The translations under genes were made by a program, and so were the position numbers. From Fennellomyces sp. T-0311 (lineage: Eukaryota > Mucoromycota > Mucoromycetes > Mucorales > Lichtheimiaceae): 64,000 bases of DNA. The stretch spans positions 434,001-498,000 of the forward strand of contig JALLLT010000014.1 of assembly GCA_025266875.1 (NCBI GenBank), in the 5' to 3' direction. Positions 11,397 through 24,463 of this stretch are shown piece after piece (the stretch's first letter is position 1; each line of letters begins with the position of its first letter). The notes beneath the pieces were generated by a model. It did not search any database. It was given only the letters and a program-made list of their open reading frames with translations, and was not told where the DNA came from.

Positions 11397-13307
11397 ATGA
11401 ATAACAACAGCGAGTCAGGAACAAGTGCTACAGATAAAAAGCAAGAAAAGGAGGCTAGCTGGGTAGTGAAACTCGATGAAGATGGCGAGACAGAATCAAT
11501 ACCTGAGCCAGCAACAACAAACACGCGTGAAATCATTTTTGGATCGAAAGAGAGAACGCTTATTATTTGTTTGGCAGCCTTGGCGGTCATCCCATCAGGA
11601 TTACCAGTGCAGATATTTTATCCTTCACTCATTGCTATTGAGCAGGTACTTTGTTAACGTTTCTTGTTTCGTGGCTTATACATAGTAAACATGGAGTAGG
11701 AATTTAACACAACTGCCACTGTGGTCAATATCGCTGTCACAGCTTATAAAGCCGTGCAAGCTATTGTTCCATTGGTGTGGGGATCGCTTTCAGATCTATG
11801 GGGACGCCGTGTAACCTATATGTCGGCAATGGCTATTTCTTTGGTCGGGTGCGCTGGTATCGCACTTGCACCAAATATCGAAACGCTTATCGGCATCCGC
11901 ATGCTTCAAGGTTTTGGAGGAAGTCCTCTCCAGTCATTCGGTATGTCATCAAACGCAGCTCATTACGTAGTCCTGACAACGTATTAGGCAGCGGCGTCAT
12001 TAGCGATGTAACCGTCCCAGCAACGTATGTATTTTGAGGCGAACTCAAACAGCCTACTTTTTCTGACCTTTGTAAATATAGACGAGGCGTGTACATGTCG
12101 TACTATTCAACAGGCTACAAAATCTGTAGTGTTACGGGACCAGTTCTTGGTGGAATCATTGCGCAGCATTTATCATGGCGGTTCGTGTATCAGCGATAGG
12201 AAGAAAAGAAAAAGCAGTGATAAGAAATTAACAGTGTCGCTTTATATTTGACAGATGGTCCTTTTGGATACTAGTTATCGCCACTGGCACCATATTGATT
12301 ATCGTCACAATTTTCCTGCCAGAAACATTACCGTACCTCGCAGGTGGGTATTATAATCCGACACCCATACAGTGGTTCAAACAGCAGCGGCAAAAGTGCA
12401 AACATGGGGAGATCGGTGATTTACCTAACCAGCACAACGAAATGGCAAAAACGCGATTCAAGCGTATCCCCGATTTTCGCGAACCCTATCGCTTTCTCCT
12501 GATGCCAGATTTTTTGTTGGTGATGCTCATTGAAGGCTTATATTTTGGTGTACAAGGATGTTATATGATCAATACTCCTTACTTGTACAGAGATCATTAC
12601 AATTTGAACGTGGAACAGATCGGCCTAACTTACCTCGCACAAACATCTGGATCTGTTATTGCTGGCCTTACTTCTGGTCATTATTTGAGCTACTGTTTTC
12701 GCAAAATAGCCAGAAAGTATGATGGCGAGGACCATGAGAAAAAGGCCACCGGTTATTCGAACAAATTGCCATTGGACTTTCCGATTTACCGAGCTCGATT
12801 GAAATCTGTATGGCACAATGCAATCCTGGCGCAACTTGTCACGATCGCATATGGTTGGTGCTTCGTGTATAATACCCATTTGGCAGTTCCAATGATACTT
12901 CAGTTTATTTGTCAGTACTCTAATTTTACTATATTGTTCTGCAGCTAATGTGATTATTTTAGTGGCGTTTAACGTCCAATTCATGAATTCAGCAACGCGA
13001 TGCCTTTTGATCGACTTGCGGCCTGGAAAAGGTGCTTCAGTTTCTTCTTCTGTTGGCTTATTGCGACAGACTTTCGCGTAAGTATACGCTCGTTTCATAA
13101 ACATTAAGGGGTACTTATGTGTTGATAATTATTAGGGGAACAGGATCTGTTGTCATGTATCCGTTAACCAAGGCTATTGGACCTGGATGGACGTACACTC
13201 TTTTGAGTGCCATTCTGATGATTACTAATATCTTCATTGCTGCTCTGCAGAAGTACGGTGTGCAGTGGAGAACAAAGCGAGCTCTCCGGGAGGAAATAAA
13301 GAATTAG
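11397..13307 (+). CDS. MFS multidrug transporter, DHA1-type
   Basis: Seven exons (11397-11645, 11700-11940, 11988-12024, 12082-12180, 12255-12910, 12963-13077, 13136-13307) give 522 residues. After a hydrophilic acidic N-terminus of about 50 residues come the membrane segments of a major facilitator. The loop 2-3 signature is GSLSDLWGRR, and TM5 holds the antiporter motif C region around SVTGPVLGGIIAQHLSWR. A long cytoplasmic loop (about residues 240-300) splits the two halves. The sequence resembles fungal drug:H+ antiporters of the 12-TM DHA1 group that sit in the plasma membrane and export toxic compounds. The substrate is unknown. It lies next to the P450 gene, which could fit a detoxification or metabolite pair, but this is inference from position only. 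Confidence 0.92.
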
Positions 13308-13459
13308 AGCTGTACAAACTGCGTCGACTCTTTAAGCCAAAGACGGATCTCAGTCAAATCAATTCACGTTAGTGTGACACAAAAGGGTCGTTCAACTCTA
13401 CACTTCATCATTAAAAGGCACGCGGCATCCATGCTACAATGTTACATAACATTTGGTAA

Positions 13460-15283
<1,824 letters not shown>

Positions 15284-15364
15284 TTACATATAAGAGAAGG
15301 ATAAAGGGTTTATACAAGGGGGAAGGATGTCGGGGGGAGGGGTCAACGTTTGTAAATAAAACAA

Positions 15365-16195
15365 TTAGGCACGAGGAGATTTCTCTACCAAGTGGGTATT
15401 TTGTAGTAGGGTACGGAGTTGCTCCATCATGATCTGACCACCGTGATGATTACTGCTGGCGCTGCTTGAAGAGCTACTGCTTGTACTTTGTGCGAGGGGC
15501 TCTATCGTAACACGGCGATGCTTGGCTTTGATAAATGCATCCAACCCAAACTCCATCCATCCATGCCAGTCGCCAGTATAAACAAGTTGCTTCGCCCATT
15601 CGCAAATAACCTTCCACGTCTGGACCAACTGAGAAGTCATTTGAACTTTGCCAAACAGGATGAGAAACAATTGGCGCTGCGCCCATTCCCTATCACCGAT
15701 TCGGCCTCCATCTTGGTCTCTGCGGTTTCGGATATCTTCCAGCACCCGAACAAGTTTGACTGGATGGGGTTCACTTGTGCATGCATTGATGAGGACGTGA
15801 CGTTCGCTGTATTGGACGACATCCACGAACGCATTGACGAGGTCGTCGAATTTTAGCTTGTCTTCGTGGTCACTTTGCTTTTGTTGGAGTAACAGAAGCT
15901 GTTTCGCAACCAGACGGTCGCGCTCGGTGGTGTCATACACTTGCTGCTGGTATTGTACATTTCCTTGCTCCAGGTGTCGACTTACAATATCGATCACCTC
16001 CAAAAGTTGTTCGTACGCTGGACAGTGTCTCGGGCGAACATCGCCCCGAATCCGCCCCAGCTCTCGAGCAATCCATTCCTGCGGACTAACAGAATCTCCA
16101 CGAGTTACGTCTTGCAGTTGAAGTTCTGAATTCTTTGTGAATGTAAATGATAATGGTATGCGCGTGGTATTAATGTCGTATTCCTTTGTGTACAT
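15365..16195 (-). CDS. uncharacterised 276-residue protein
   Basis: A single uninterrupted frame starts MYTKEYDINTTRIPL. The frame stays open upstream of this ATG, but a TATA box about 72 bases before it supports the chosen start. I do not recognise the family. The middle (about residues 45-215) is mostly charged and helical-looking, with Gln-rich stretches (QQQVYDTTERDRL, LLLLQQKQSD). The C-terminus has a serine run and a helix ending LVEKSPRA. There is no signal peptide or membrane segment. It converges tail-to-tail with PIG-A, only 81 bases between stop codons. Length, clean frame and promoter make it a likely real gene; function is unknown. Confidence 0.7.
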   Translation of the reverse strand: MYTKEYDINTTRIPLSFTFTKNSELQLQDVTRGDSVSPQEWIARELGRIRGDVRPRHCPAYEQLLEVIDIVSRHLEQGNVQYQQQVYDTTERDRLVAKQLLLLQQKQSDHEDKLKFDDLVNAFVDVVQYSERHVLINACTSEPHPVKLVRVLEDIRNRRDQDGGRIGDREWAQRQLFLILFGKVQMTSQLVQTWKVICEWAKQLVYTGDWHGWMEFGLDAFIKAKHRRVTIEPLAQSTSSSSSSSASSNHHGGQIMMEQLRTLLQNTHLVEKSPRA

Positions 16196-16266
16196 GATAT
16201 GAAGGGAAAGCAAAAGAGATAATAGCAAGTACTTTTTTGTTCGATGACAGCACTTGCCGAACACAC

Positions 16267-16279
16267 CGCTTATATATAT
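16267..16279 (-). promoter_or_regulatory. TATA box of the orphan gene
   Basis: On the minus strand the sequence reads AGTATATATATAAG about 72 bases upstream of the ATG at 16195. Confidence 0.55.
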
Positions 16280-19181
16280 ACTTGTGCCGAAAAAGCCGCC
16301 TGCACAGAAAAGAAAGAGCAATGGCTGTCAAGCATATAAAATACGTATAAAGAAAACCAAAAGCTTTACCGCAATTTCCTTCTGTAGAGAAACTCTAAAT
16401 TCATTACCTTCTTTGGCGCTGGAGCTAGAGAATGCCTGTTTTGGGTTTGTCGTACGAAAGCACAACCCCGCCTTCACCATAAGCCTTTGCATCTTACCTT
16501 GCTGATCTGTGGCTATAGCATTTGGCTTGACACATATAGCTCACGAGATTGATTATCTAAAAGTTAATTTTTTTTACGTACAGGCTTCCTGCATATCATG
16601 TGCATCGTTTGCATAGGATAAGTAGTGGTCGTTTTTCTTTCACCAATGCGATGTCCGAAAAGTGGGTTCGGCTTATTAGTCCGCACCAAGTAACTTAAAA
16701 CGAGAGAATCCTAAACGTAAAACCGTTAAAGGAAACTGATGGACAGTAAGACGTTGTCAAACCATCGTGGAGATCCAATACCTTCAATTACCACTCTTGG
16801 GAGAATTCCAAAATATAAAGATAACACTAGTTGTGAATGGGTTACACGGCAAATATATGTACATTTGTGAGTCTAGCAAAGCGAGTACGAGGGAGGATAG
16901 CCGAGAGCTGTGGGTAAATACAATTTCTATACATTGGTTAATGTTGAAAAAAAAAGATAAGAAAGACCTGAATATGGGGCCGTTGATTTGACGTACCGAT
17001 GTCGCAACATACTGAAACAGAATCAACGCCACACTTTGCCTCCTTTTGACTAGTGTTGTGCAGCTCATCACTTTTTGATAAGGAGTAAAATAATTCGGTG
17101 GACAGGAGTTATGGATTACTCAATGGTGGATCTGCTAACTGACGCTTTTGCATACACTACCATAACGGTGTGCATGAGCTTGAGTTACGGAATTTGGCAA
17201 CTTTGATGTATGCAGTGATCGTGCATGCATCGTGTTCGAATGTAACAAGCCATTTTGTCAGCTTTTGTTCATGCATACAAGCTGTAATACAGCGATGTGT
17301 TTGACACTCAGCTTTTGGATAACTCAGTCTGTCCTTTGTGGTACCCTCAAGCGAATACTGAAGACTAGCTGGTTCAGTATAAAATTACTCTTCTTGATTG
17401 GTTCGTACCAATTGAAAGGGACGTTTCCATCCACGGACATCAAATACGTATGTGAAAATCTTCACAGTAGCCTTCCATGCAGAAGCAGGAAAGTATGAAC
17501 TTTTTCTTACTGTATTACATGCGTAGCAAGAATAAATTTCCTGACGAAAACTGCGGATGAGATTTCGTTAAAGGTCTGGGTCATTCTCACGGTTTTGGAC
17601 ATGACAGATCGTCACGGCTAACCCGTTTTCTTTTTCAAGACCAATGTATTTATTTTAATCTCAATGATGCACGGTTCCCATGTGGGCTTCCAGGATTACT
17701 AGTAGTAGGTAACATTATTCCTATTTATGGCTTCACCACATACTCTCGGAACTATCCTAGTATACATCAACTCCGTAGATACATACATTTATAGCATTGA
17801 GTTTCAATGTTGCATGGATTAAGACTGCCTCAATGACCTACTTACCGGATCACATGTCTCAGGAAGAGGTCATGTTTTCGATCTTTTTGTTTACAAAGTG
17901 CTAATCGGTAAATTTACGGCCAGCTTCCTTCTCATGACGTATTTTGGGGTACAATTGAACTTCTTGGCAACAAAGAGTTTCACCCGGGTATTTATATCCG
18001 ATTTAAAAATAGAGACGTCTTGTCTTCCAATCAGGTCTATCACTACTAGTAGTTAGAAATCTTTTAGAGATTTCCTCAGTTCATTATCCATCATTTTCAT
18101 GAAATTGCACTATGTGTACAATATTTAATTAAAAAACGAAACATGGCCCGCTGACGTATCGAAAGTATTCCGTATTCGCGTTTGATTCTTAACGACTGAT
18201 GCCATGTTGAATTCCTTTGAGATAATACTAGAAGGCAAATGTACATTAGTAATCGCTAGAATTTGGGTCGCTTTTTGTTATTTTAAGCAACTGATACGTA
18301 CCAAAAGTTTACCGAGCAGTGTCAAGAAGAAACAGATCATGCGTAAAGGGTTTATTTGTATCGGATCGGAAGAAGTAGCTACCGCTGTTTATAATTATGC
18401 AGGGATATAAATGCTGAGCATGTCAATTTTGTACGACAGTTACTACGCAAGAGTTGTCTGCATTAACCAACCATTCACTAGTTGTATAAATTCAATTCAA
18501 GTATAGATATAGGCATACACGTAACTTTTAATACAGTCAAATCCCTTCTCGCTTTTAAAGTAACTTTATATCAAGTATAGTAAGTCCTCTTTTAAAACAC
18601 TTGTTTTCAACGCGTAAAATAGTGTTGGGACAAACTAAGGTTATATATATGTATTCAGAACCTACTTGCATTTTGTCAGGAAATTGATCAACTGAATAAA
18701 TGAATAATATATCCTTGTGGTGCACATTTAAGCAGCATATTCAAAGTAATAGTAGCTGTGATACGTCCATGTAACGTATGACAGATATCAATTACTACGG
18801 TTGAAGGAAAGTGTCCATAACCACAACATACCTTTTAGATATTTTGTTAGATAGCTCGGTACAATGTGTACGTAATGCGGCATTAAATAGGAAAATCCTA
18901 CCGACGCTGATCTTATTTGGACTTAATACACGCGATGCTGCGCATGCCGATCTATTTTGTATTCTGATCTTCAACTACCACAGCCTCTTTGTGAATTTTC
19001 CATTTTAGGTATCAAACATAAAAATACAGATCAAAAAAACAGAAAGAAAAATATAGCGAAAGCAACGGAAAGTAATACGCAATTAGCATTGATATCAATA
19101 AAAAGATATATACAGCGTCAAAAAGTTATAGTAGCAATGAGCTGTTCAGATCTTTAGCGATCAGTATCCTTCTCACCAAAA

Positions 19182-19205
19182 CGTGTGTGTGTGTTTGTGT
19201 GTATG
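19182..19205. repeat. (GT)n microsatellite
   Basis: An imperfect GT run interrupted by one TT, lying inside the gene-free block. Confidence 0.75.
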
Positions 19206-20199
19206 TTCCCAAAGGGCTGCCATATTCAGTTATCGAGAGACCGATGTCCCCCGAATGGACTTCATCACATTAGGTTGTCCAGACCACTTTCCTGGGAACA
19301 GTTCAAATAATTTTGCCTTATCGTGATGAAAATCAAAAAATGGTTAAAATGGACCCGATCAGCGACGTACCAGCTGAATGACCGATGGACTCTCTTTTAC
19401 ATCTCCCATCACGTTATTGCGGGGCGCGCTGCGGAATACTTTTTCGCTCTTTCGGTTGAACACCGCAGTATAGGGGTTAGTACAGAAGAGATCTAGTTTA
19501 GCTTTATGAGAAGTCGCCTCCATCGCCTTTCCTGATTTGACACTCAAAATCATGAATCAGACGATAGAAGAAGAGTAATGCATAGAGTAGTTCATGCGTT
19601 TTCTAAAGGTTTCAAGTTTACTCGACTATATGAGAAGTGCATTGTATCCTATTAGTGTTCAACCTGTGTAAAGATGACATGGCGAATAATTAAGTTGTAT
19701 GAGCTTATGCATATAATTGGGCAAATGTGAGTACAATTTCATTTGCAAATAAAGAATGTGCATGCTCTTAATTTCCAGTATGTGCTTGGTGCGGAATAAT
19801 ATATTGCTTATTGCTCAAAGAATATGATATATCATATCAGCATTAAATACATACTGTGTCATAGAAGAAAAAAAACTTTATATGCCACTCTCAGCATCGG
19901 TACTAAAACTTTCTCGCTACTGATTTGGTGTTAAGAATGTTACATATCAACGACAAAAAGAAATTGGGCTTGAAAAACAAATTTAAACACAAAGACGAAT
20001 ATGTTAATAGTCAGTTATTCTTGCGGGCGAGCCATGTCAAACTGTCGCTTGAATTAGCAAATGTCCATTTGGTAGCATGTACAAAACGTAAATGTTGCAA
20101 AACTTACCAGGAAAGGAAGCTCAATCGTGTAATTTCTACCACAGATCGAACTGCTGTCACAGTATACTTGCCGTTGGTAAGCTATATAGGCTGTTCATG

Positions 20200-20992
20200 C
20201 GTACGTACGTATGAATAGCTTTCTAGCTCAAGTTACCATACATTTTTCCCATAGCAACTATCACTTTTATTCCTCAAAGCCACTACCACATAGCAACACT
20301 AATTATCCTGGTCCGTACGATCTGCAAGTTGCTGATATATTTGAAAACTCCAAGTAGCATGATATCTGCGGATAAACAATCCGATGCACCGGTAAAATTC
20401 TATCTCTGGCTTTAGCGATATGTTGGGCAAATGTTTTCATCATTGGGCTACCATTTGTTTATGTACGTATGATCACTCTCATCATGTTAAGAAACTTAAG
20501 GTTTCAAGGAAGTTAGCTCCGTCGCTACGTAGTACCTATACGTACAAGGCTTGATTCGAACCTTCCATGATGCGTTCCCAGACCATTAAAAGGATACGGA
20601 AACTCACCGACTTGAACAGTTAGATACAAACATGGGCTTAGCGACGACGCGTCTTCTTAAACATCCGTCATTAAACGAAAAAAAGAACACTCATACCACC
20701 TTTTTTTTAAACTGGCACTAGTACGCTTTAGTTGAATTATTTTCGCATTGGTACGTGTCTGGTATCATTATACTCTTTTCTGTTCGTAGGATTTTTTCCG
20801 TAAGTACGTACAAGGGATAAACTGCAAGTTATTTTAGCTGTACGTACTATAATAACGAGTAAGTGAGAGCTAGCTGAAGATGCTGATAATCGTATGATAG
20901 GATCGGCTATCTATCCGCCAATTAGCCCTTATTTGTTGACTAATATCCCAACGCAAAGTTCTAAATTAGCTTAGCATCAATGTGTACGTAAA
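20200..20992. other. cluster of TACGTA-type palindromes
   Basis: Near-palindromic GTACGTA/TACGTA motifs recur near 20201 (overlapping copies), 20462, 20526, 20540, 20804, 20840 and 20985, with partial copies in between. Spacing is irregular. It could be a protein-binding cluster, a degraded repeat or compositional chance. Confidence 0.35.
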
Positions 20993-21307
20993 AGCTTACG
21001 AAACATTATATGAACGAAGAGATGGATGTTCCGTGAATGGACATTGCTTTTTGAAGTTTTTATTATAGTAAGTGAGACACACAGGGTATTTTAAACTAAT
21101 GTACCGCTCATATTGGTGGATCTTCCATATATTATTACTCGGCTTAGACACACGTCAACGTGCTCCAATTTATTGCCCTAGAAAGGAATAGGGACCAGGA
21201 TATTTCGTTTTAGGTCAAGGATATCACGGGGGGACAAAGAAAATCGAGTGTAACAATCATTGCTAAGCCCAAAAAAACAATACCAGATCTCTGGAACTGA
21301 TGAAACA

Positions 21308-22861
21308 TTAAGGTTCTGGCGATGTGGCGCCCAACGAACGAACTGGCTGGTAATGTTGTGGCGGATAAAGGGCCCAGTTGGATCGAATGACTTCATCGGC
21401 ACTACGACCCTTTGTTTCGGGCAAGATCCACCATGCCAATGCGAACATGATGATCAAAATACAGCCAAACAGGTAAAATACGCCGCCTTGGCCAATGATA
21501 TCACGCAAACCAAGGAATCCAGCGGAAACGACAAAATTGGACACCATGTTGGATGCAAGCCCAACGGAGCCTGCACTGGATACGGCAGGCGTGTCAACCA
21601 ATTCAGGAAGGATCAAGAAGGGAATCGGGCCTAACCCAATGGCAAATGCGGCAACAAAGCCGATGATGGCTGCTGCCGAAACCTTGTCCTGGCCGGCGGC
21701 CTCGATGCTCCAACCAAGCAACAGACTCATGGCGGCCATCGATGCAGCAGACACAAGGAACAACGTGCGACGGCCCGCGCGGTCCATCAGATAAGCCGAA
21801 ACACCAGTCATGATCAGGTTGACGATGGAAATGTATACCGTGATGCGGTCGCTTGACTGAGGAAAGACGGCTGACATGATGGAGGTGGAATAGAAAATCA
21901 CGGCATTGATGCCCGAAAACTGTTGGGTGAGTTGGACCAACAAGATGATGCCCAGGGGTCGTCGGTATTGCGGCGATGTCAGGAACCGCAACGCATTGAC
22001 CTTTTGTCGTTCCGGTTGGGCCGTGGCAACATGCTGTTGATCATCGTCATCCGCACGTCCTTCACTTCGCCACTCATTGACTTCAGCCTCAACCAGTTCG
22101 ATGGGAGGACCACGCAATCGCAGCAGCGAGGCCTTGGCGCTGTTCAATCCGCCGGGGATAGACGCCAGATGACGCGGCGAATCCACGCAGAAAGGAAGGA
22201 GCAACAGCTGAGCAATAGCGAGGACAATGCCAATGGCAAGGATGGAACGCCAAGCAGCCAATGTCGACCAAGCCATGCCCACGACTTGTGCGACTAGGAT
22301 TCCAATAACAATGGACAACTGCGTGAGCGCACCAAAAAATCCGCGGCTGGACTTTGGCACGCATTCTGCAATATACGGAGGAACAACCACAGTGACAATA
22401 CCAACACCTAATCCCGAAATGAATCGACCTGCCATTAGCATGCTGGCCGTGGTTGCAAACGTCATGATAACTGAGCCTAAGCCCATGAGAACGGCTGTCC
22501 CGAAAAGTGACAATCGTCGTCCAAACCGATCGCTCACGTACGACGCGGACAATGCACCCACGAGTCCACCAGCCAGCAGCATGGCCACCACCAGCGAATA
22601 CTTGGCGTCCGACATGCGGATGCATCCAGGTAACCCGCCCTCGCCGTCATTGGGTGAAATTAGAATGCCTGCTTTGGTTTGACATTTCGAAATAACTGCT
22701 TGTGGCGTGTTGAGTTCTCCATTGTGGTAGCCATATTGAAATGCACTCTGGCCATCTTGTTAGCCAACGGTGACAAAAAGAAAAGAAAAGACGTGTTATA
22801 CCAAAAGGATCGTAAACACAACAAAGACCAGATAGGCCGTGAGACGGTTCGTGGTTGCCAT
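21308..22861 (-). CDS. hexose/sugar transporter (MFS sugar porter family)
   Basis: Two exons (22861-22802 and 22747-21308) encode 499 residues, typical of sugar porters. The short first exon supplies MATTNRLTAYLVFVVFTILL and splices in phase 0 into SAFQYGYHNGELNTPQ, restoring TM1. Other hallmarks are GALSASYVSDRFGRR (loop 2-3), the TM7 region QQFSGINAVIFYSTSIM typical of glucose porters, DRAGRR in loop 8-9 and the closing LPETKGRS. The long loop between TM6 and TM7 is acidic (RADDDDQQ). The protein should act in the plasma membrane as a facilitator or proton symporter for hexoses; which sugar cannot be said. Its start lies only about 100 bases from the stop of the CUE-domain gene on the same strand. 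Confidence 0.95.
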
Positions 22862-22963
22862 TACTATGAAACAACAAACAGAAAGGGAAGCAGCGTCAAT
22901 GCTTTGCGGAATGAATTTTTGCAAGCCGAATTAGGCCATCGTTTATTTATCAGGAGACTATTA

Positions 22964-24463
22964 TTATTTAACACGTTGACGACGATGGTTGTACATGGGC
23001 GACGGGGGCGCCTTGGATGCTACTTTTTTGTACTGACTCATGGCAAGCGTAATGGCCACCATGGGATCGCCTCCAGCTTCCGAGAGGTATTCCTGAACCA
23101 CCTGTCGATCCAGTTGCGGGAGGACGTTGCACAGTTCATTCAATGCCGCGTCGGGTCCCTGCGCACGCGGCACCACGGGCGGCAGGAATTCTGGTATGGT
23201 TGGCCGATCGTTTCTGCCATGATCGCACGATGACTTTCGCAGTGTTCGCGATAGCCGGGACGATACGGACGATGTGATGGAGCGTGGTGAATTTTTGGAA
23301 TCGGCCGACGAGCTAGGTGGCGATATCCGGATGGATCCTCTCCATCGACCCGTGGAATCGACGGATATTCGTGGCGGTTTTTGTCGCGTCGGTTTGGTCT
23401 TGAGAGGACTCTGTGGTGATGATTCCATATCTTCACTGAACGGCATGACCTTGGGTCGCGGTGACCGTGACAGTGATAGTCGACTCATGGACGCCGCAAA
23501 GAAAAGTCGACTGAGAGATGGCTTTGGGGTTTCTCCAAATGGTGTTCGACGAGGCATTGTGTTGGATGCTGACGCTTTCTTTAAGAATGTACTGATGGAT
23601 CCACTCAATGATGAGCTCATACTGGGCGTGGGTTGGATTTCAGGCGATGCAGGTCTTGGTGGCGGTTTGTAACCTACACAAACAATGTGTAAGGAATACT
23701 CCCATCCCCTAGCAATAACTACTGCTTTACCTTCTGTCATTGGCTTGGGTAATCCTTTTTCTCTAACCCGTTTGACCCACGACGAAAGCTTCGAATCGGC
23801 CTTCATACACAACTTGAATGTTCGATCGTAGAACGCGAGACGTTCGCGCGTATCGGGTATTCGCATCATTTCATCGTAGGATCTGGCATGATACTTTACG
23901 TCCTGGGGCTGTTCCGGCTTGAGTTGCTTTGGAAAGTACCGAGAGGATTTACTTGATTTTTTACTCAAGGTACGACGAGAACGTCGCGAGCTCATGGATG
24001 ATCGCGATTTTGGCGTTGCTAGTAGTGGGGATGATGATGATGGTGGTGGTGGCGGCGGCGGCGACATGTCGGTGGTGATAATCAATGGAGGTGGTGGTGG
24101 AGGAGGAGGAGAAAAATCTTCCACCAGATATTTATCACATTTCTCGTTTGACTCCTTCATTGATTCCTCCTTCAAAGGCTCCTCGTCAATAACCTCCTTG
24201 TGTACAGCAGGTTCCGAACTAGCGGAACTGGGATCCACTTTGAACTGATGCACAATGGTGGAGAAATCATCCGAAAAGCGAATAGGAATCGTTTCAAGCA
24301 AGGCTGGCTCTACAAGTGTCTTTTCATCCGTCTCCTCCTCCTCTTCTTCTTCAACTTGGGTTTTTTCATCCGATGGTTCGCACAACGTCTTGTCTCCTGC
24401 ATAGGTGTTGTCAATGGGCCCCTGTGGGGTCTTTTCGAAATCCGAGCAAGTCTCCGAACATGA
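22964..24463 (-). CDS. CUE-domain protein with proline-rich low-complexity region
   Basis: Two exons (24463-23731, 23673-22964) give 480 residues starting MFGDLLGFRKDP. The N-terminal third is acidic (EEEEEEETDEKT). It is followed by two polyproline runs (eight and seven Pro, about residues 120-145) and Ser/Arg-rich stretches. A more ordered segment follows around YDEMMRIPDTRERLAFYDRT and SSWVKRVREKGLP. The last 60 residues form a CUE-like ubiquitin-binding three-helix domain (ALNELCNVLPQLDRQVVQEY and the downstream GGDPMVAITLA). Known CUE domains bind ubiquitin in endocytosis and ER degradation; the polyproline runs suggest SH3 or profilin partners. I know no named orthologue. Upstream, ATGCGCGATCTC near 24564 begins a short frame that does not splice in phase, so it may be a uORF. 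Confidence 0.85.
   Translation of the reverse strand, partial: SCSETCSDFEKTPQGPIDNTYAGDKTLCEPSDEKTQVEEEEEEETDEKTLVEPALLETIPIRFSDDFSTIVHQFKVDPSSASSEPAVHKEVIDEEPLKEESMKESNEKCDKYLVEDFSPPPPPPPPLIITTDMSPPPPPPPSSSSPLLATPKSRSSMSSRRSRRTLSKKSSKSSRYFPKQLKPEQPQDVKYHARSYDEMMRIPDTRERLAFYDRTFKLCMKADSKLSSWVKRVREKGLPKPMTEGKAVVIARGWEYSLHIVCVGYKPPPRPASPEIQPTPSMSSSLSGSISTFLKKASASNTMPRRTPFGETPKPSLSRLFFAASMSRLSLSRSPRPKVMPFSEDMESSPQSPLKTKPTRQKPPRISVDSTGRWRGSIRISPPSSSADSKNSPRSITSSVSSRLSRTLRKSSCDHGRNDRPTIPEFLPPVVPRAQGPDAALNELCNVLPQLDRQVVQEYLSEAGGDPMVAITLAMSQYKKVASKAPPSPMYNHRRQRVK

Larger units (their letters stand above)
16196..21307. other. 5.1 kb gene-free block
   Basis: This is the longest stretch without a supportable gene. 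It begins with the promoter of the orphan gene. It contains a GT-repeat near 19182 and a cluster of TACGTA-type palindromes between 20.2 and 21.0 kb. Open frames are short, mostly lack ATG starts and look like chance. Its right end holds the 3' flank of the hexose transporter. Decayed mobile DNA is plausible, but I could not identify any element. Confidence 0.4.

Noticed and set aside
19925..20218. Lys/Cys-containing 97-codon frame
   Set aside because: Lacks a start at its beginning, resembles no family and lies in a gene-free region.
20535..20610. tRNA-like B-box on the minus strand (GGTTCGAATC)
   Set aside because: The flanking bases do not pair as a T stem and no A-box or acceptor stem can be drawn.
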